From CBFGWV01 sp965652545 (GTDB lineage: Bacteria > Pseudomonadota > Gammaproteobacteria > Competibacterales > Competibacteraceae): a stretch of DNA of 8,784 nt. The notes beneath the pieces are model-generated. The model was not told where the DNA came from, did no database searches, and was given only the letters and a program-made list of their open reading frames with translations. The stretch covers positions 1-8,784 of the forward strand of contig CBFGWV010000210.1 in NCBI GenBank assembly GCA_965652545.1, read 5' to 3'. Each line of letters opens with the position of its first letter. Within the stretch, counting starts at the first letter, position 1. The position numbers and the translations under genes were made by a program. Positions 6,953-8,784 of the stretch are shown here, in pieces.

Positions 6953-7063
6953 GGCACCCGTAGGAGCGCACCCCTGTGCGCGATCGGCCTAAGGGCGGTA
7001 TCGGCTCAAAGTGAATCGCTGCTGCCGGGCAATCGCCCTGAGGGCAGGGCTCCTACGGGTGCC
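6953..7063. repeat. inverted REP pair (BIME-like)
   Basis: GGCACCCGTAGGAGC (6953-6967) recurs as its exact reverse complement at 7049-7063, giving 15-bp perfect outer arms. The left unit contains GCGCAC-ccct-GTGCGC (6966-6981) followed by GAT. The right unit, read on the minus strand, has GTAGGAGC followed by GCCCT-ca-GGGC and GAT. The outline of both is GTAGGAGC, a GC stem-loop, then GCGAT, typical of gammaproteobacterial REP elements mobilised by RAYT transposases. It lies just past the kinase stop and may shield the 3' end of the operon mRNA. Confidence 0.8.
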
Positions 7064-7095
7064 TGGGTTCATGAGTGACGATTTATCCGCCGTTC

Positions 7096-7218
7096 ATGCC
7101 CAGCCCGCTGGCCGATGGCGTGGACCTCTGCGCCCCTCGCATATTCACCGACGGCCGCTCCCGCATGCTGTTCAAACGGGAGGTGCTGCTGCCGACGGAG
7201 GCGGTACGCGGTGGATGA
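7096..7218 (+). pseudogene. relic fusing C-termini of the RNA ligase and the HD-Pnk kinase
   Basis: A 40-codon open frame (ATG 7096 to TGA 7216-7218) matches two separate genes upstream in one frame. Residues 2-15 (PSPLADGVDLCAPR) resemble ligase residues 261-274 (PNQLAQGVDLYAPR). Residues 23-36 (RMLFKREVLLPTEA) resemble kinase residues 358-371 (RMLFKWEVPLPTEA). DNA likeness is also evident, for example GGCGTGGACCTCT and ATGCTGTTCAA. Everything between, about 370 codons of ligase tail and kinase, is missing. I infer a collapsed second copy of the ligase-kinase pair. No ribosome site is obvious and the frame is probably not translated, though it remains open. It converges on the toxin gene 23 bp away. 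Confidence 0.7.
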
Positions 7219-7241
7219 CGCGTAGCGCCGTCGAGGTTGAT

Positions 7242-7580
7242 TCACAGGCCCAGCACGAGGCGCAAACCGTCGTCGATAAGACGCAGGGCGCGTGTGCTCA
7301 ACGAGCCGATGCGCTCGGTGAGCAGCGTCCGATCCAGAGTGAGCACCTGCGAGATGTTTGCGACAGACGCTTTCGGAAGGCCCGACTCGCTCGTGCTAAG
7401 CCTCACGTTTCCGGGTGCATCGGCCAGGCGCAGGTTGGAGGTGATGACAACGACGATCACTGTGCCAATGCGGCTGGCGTTGAACGGATTGGATTGAGCG
7501 ATGAGTACGGGTCGCCGGAAACCGGGGCCCGAACCCGATGGGTCCGGTAGCGACGCCCACCATAGTTCGCCACGCTGCAT
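7242..7580 (-). CDS. type II toxin, MazF/PemK-like endoribonuclease
   Basis: This encodes 112 residues, full length for the family. It is predicted to cut mRNA (or rRNA/tRNA) at short sequence motifs without ribosomes, leaving a 2',3'-cyclic phosphate and a 5'-OH. The MazF/PemK signature is complete: RGELWWASLPDP (3-14), then GSGPGFRRPVLIAQSNPFN with the catalytic-position Arg (R22/R23), then VIVVVITSNLRLADAPGNV with the conserved Thr (T47), and finally SGLPKASVANISQVLTLD. Its ATG touches the antitoxin TGA directly (TGAATG, no gap), so translation is probably coupled. It lies 325 bp from the repair operon, converging on it. The exact cleavage motif cannot be read from sequence. Confidence 0.92.
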   Translation of the reverse strand: MQRGELWWASLPDPSGSGPGFRRPVLIAQSNPFNASRIGTVIVVVITSNLRLADAPGNVRLSTSESGLPKASVANISQVLTLDRTLLTERIGSLSTRALRLIDDGLRLVLGL

Positions 7581-7817
7581 TCACCAGTCCTCATCGGGCA
7601 GGGTGTCGATCTGCGCTTGTTGAAACTCCGGATCCAGCGTCGATCGCTCCACGGTGTAGACGGCGTCCAGCCGCTCCGTGACGGCGTCCGCCCGGTGTGC
7701 TTGCAGGTATTCCGCTACGGCCTCGGCGTAAAGTTGGCTCCGGGACTTGCCAAGGCGCCTGGCCAAGTGCTCGGCGGCCTCGAAGACCGGGTCGGGAATC
7801 GAGATGGCGATTTTCAT
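7581..7817 (-). CDS. type II antitoxin, ribbon-helix-helix (MazE-like)
   Basis: This encodes 78 residues. The N-terminal half is a ribbon-helix-helix DNA-binding domain: strand MKIAISIP, helix 1 DPVFEAAEHLARRLG and helix 2 SRSQLYAEAVAEYLQAH. The acidic C-terminal tail (about 45-78, ending DTLPDEDW) should wrap around and block the toxin. It lies upstream of the toxin in the usual antitoxin-first order and should repress the pair through the dyad at 7826-7845. No ribosome site is visible before ATG 7817, which agrees with a leaderless or nearly leaderless mRNA from the promoter described separately. The family is sure from context and fold pattern, although RHH antitoxins are called under several names. 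Confidence 0.88.
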   Translation of the reverse strand: MKIAISIPDPVFEAAEHLARRLGKSRSQLYAEAVAEYLQAHRADAVTERLDAVYTVERSTLDPEFQQAQIDTLPDEDW

Positions 7818-7825
7818 GCACCGAT

Positions 7826-7854
7826 GGTATCACCGCGGTCATACCCGGCGTCAA
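7826..7854 (-). promoter_or_regulatory. toxin-antitoxin promoter with overlapping dyad operator
   Basis: On the minus strand, TTGACG (7849-7854, 5/6 of the -35 consensus) is followed after exactly 17 bp by GATACC (7826-7831, 3/6 of the -10 consensus). The stretch 7826-7845 is palindromic at 18 of 20 positions (GGTATCACCG/CGGTCATACC) and covers the -10 and most of the spacer, where a bound RHH antitoxin would block RNA polymerase. Transcription would start near 7819, about 2 nt before the antitoxin ATG. Confidence 0.65.
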
Positions 7855-7857
7855 CGG

Positions 7858-8784
7858 TCAACGTAGCCGGAACACCGGCCCCCACGGTGTGAACGGCAGC
7901 CGCGCGCCGGCCGGGGTCAGGATGGCATGCTCGCGCTTGATGCGGATGACGTCGCACTCGCCGTCGGTGATGATCAGGATGGGCGCCGTCGGCGGGAAAT
8001 CCTCGGCTGTCTGCAACAGGTCGACACCCGGTTGCAGCACGGTGCCGCCACGTCCCTTCACCCGCAGCGAATGGGCGATCTGGGCCGGTGGCAGGTAACC
8101 CTCGTCATAGGCCTCGGCGTCGCAGAAGACCACCCGCACCGACCAGACTTCGCGCACCTCGCTGTAGCTGGCGATGGCACCCAGGGCCATGCCCAGCAGC
8201 GCGCGGTCCATCGAGCCGGAGGTATCGAGCACGACCCCGAAGGTGCGTGCGGCCTGGGCGATCGGGTCGATGGACCAGCTTGGCCGCGGAATATCGGGCG
8301 TCGCACTCTGCCGGCGTGAGAGCCGCGCGTAGCTGCGGCGTTTCTCCGGCAACGGGAAGTGATGGTCGAACCATTGCGCCAGCTCCACATCCCAGGGGAT
8401 CGGCGGCTGCTGCAGGGCGCGGATCTCCTCGATGAGGCCGGCAGGGATCGTCCCGCGCCCCTGGCTTACCTGCAGGCTCATGCCGCGAGCCAGGGCCTCG
8501 CGATAGAAGCGGTCGAGGTCGGTCCAGTCGTCATCGCTGTGGCTGGGCTGGCGCTCGATCATGTCGCAGGCGCCCACACCGGCCAGGGTGGCGAGTTTTC
8601 GATAGCGGCGCAGGTCGGTGACGATGCGGTCGTACACACTTTCGGCCGACAGATCCTTCAGCGCGGCGTCGTACAGCATGCCGATGGCCGGCGGCGTGCC
8701 AATACCCATCTCCATCAGCCAGGCATTGATGACGAAGTCGCAGGCGATGTTCCACAGGTAGGCATCCCGCCCCTGGCGTCGGGC
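7858..8784 (-). CDS. DUF2201/COG3864-like metallopeptidase-VWA protein (partial, N-terminus beyond window)
   Basis: The frame is open to the window edge, so only the last 308 residues are seen. The piece starts RRQGRDAYLWNIACDFVINAWL, which resembles the end of the putative metallopeptidase domain of this family; its HExxH motif would lie further upstream. After a helical linker containing DIERQPS-like charged stretches and SYARLSRRQS, a VWA-like domain follows with metal-site residues: DTSGSM (187-192), GRGGT (244-248) and ITDGECD (272-278). There is no signal peptide in view, so it is probably cytosolic. Relatives are usually encoded next to a MoxR-type AAA+ ATPase, expected upstream (right of the window) on the same strand. 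The ATG at 8715 is internal to the domain and is not the real start. The TGA is at 7858-7860, 40 bp before the antitoxin ATG, so the two transcription units adjoin. The function of the family is poorly known; a chaperone-like or proteolytic role is inferred. Confidence 0.85.
   Translation of the reverse strand, partial: ARRQGRDAYLWNIACDFVINAWLMEMGIGTPPAIGMLYDAALKDLSAESVYDRIVTDLRRYRKLATLAGVGACDMIERQPSHSDDDWTDLDRFYREALARGMSLQVSQGRGTIPAGLIEEIRALQQPPIPWDVELAQWFDHHFPLPEKRRSYARLSRRQSATPDIPRPSWSIDPIAQAARTFGVVLDTSGSMDRALLGMALGAIASYSEVREVWSVRVVFCDAEAYDEGYLPPAQIAHSLRVKGRGGTVLQPGVDLLQTAEDFPPTAPILIITDGECDVIRIKREHAILTPAGARLPFTPWGPVFRLR

Noticed and set aside
7011..7550. Plus-strand 179-codon frame across the REP pair and the toxin gene.
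   Set aside because: It runs through repeats and antisense to the clear MazF-like toxin, with no family likeness.

Overview
The window looks like a chromosomal stretch from a high-GC gammaproteobacterium. The asparaginyl-tRNA synthetase resembles the enterobacterial enzyme in length and end motifs, and the intergenic repeats belong to palindrome types common in Gammaproteobacteria (GTAGGAGC... REP pairs and a GGATGGGT...ACCCATC element). I cannot name the genus. Bases 1 to about 1250 are visibly less GC-rich than the rest and look like accessory DNA.

Layout. (a) 1-1250: the tail of an unidentified gene, a small HEAT-repeat-like protein, and an exported SnoaL/cystatin-fold-like protein, all on the plus strand with loose spacing. 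(b) 1348-2121: a conserved-looking hypothetical (+) converging on a small exported protein (-) built from four CX6C motifs. A hairpin sits between their stops. (c) 2208-2990: a nitrilase-superfamily omega-amidase-like enzyme (-), divergent from asnS (+, 3143-4552). The shared upstream region holds a strong hairpin 43 nt before asnS. (d) 4553-4920: a non-coding gap rich in inverted repeats. (e) 4921-6916: a two-gene operon with an 11-bp overlap, encoding an ATP-dependent RNA ligase and a fused HD phosphoesterase/polynucleotide 5'-kinase (HD-Pnk type). (f) 6917-7241: an inverted REP pair, then a 40-codon relic that fuses degenerate C-termini of the ligase and the kinase. (g) 7242-7817 on the minus strand: a type II toxin-antitoxin pair (RHH antitoxin, then MazF/PemK toxin) with its own promoter and overlapping dyad operator. 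(h) 7858-8784 on the minus strand: the C-terminal part of a DUF2201/COG3864-like metallopeptidase-VWA protein that runs off the window.

How the genes may work together. The ligase and HD-Pnk form a complete RNA repair path. The HD domain should remove 2',3'-cyclic or terminal phosphates, the kinase domain should phosphorylate 5'-OH ends, and the ligase should seal. MazF-type toxins leave 2',3'-cyclic-phosphate and 5'-OH ends, which are the substrates of that path, and a MazF-like toxin lies 325 bp away facing the repair operon. The VWA protein belongs to a family usually paired with a MoxR ATPase and may be a further partner. The damage-and-repair link is inference from neighbourhood and chemistry. 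The separate family assignments rest on motifs seen in the sequence.
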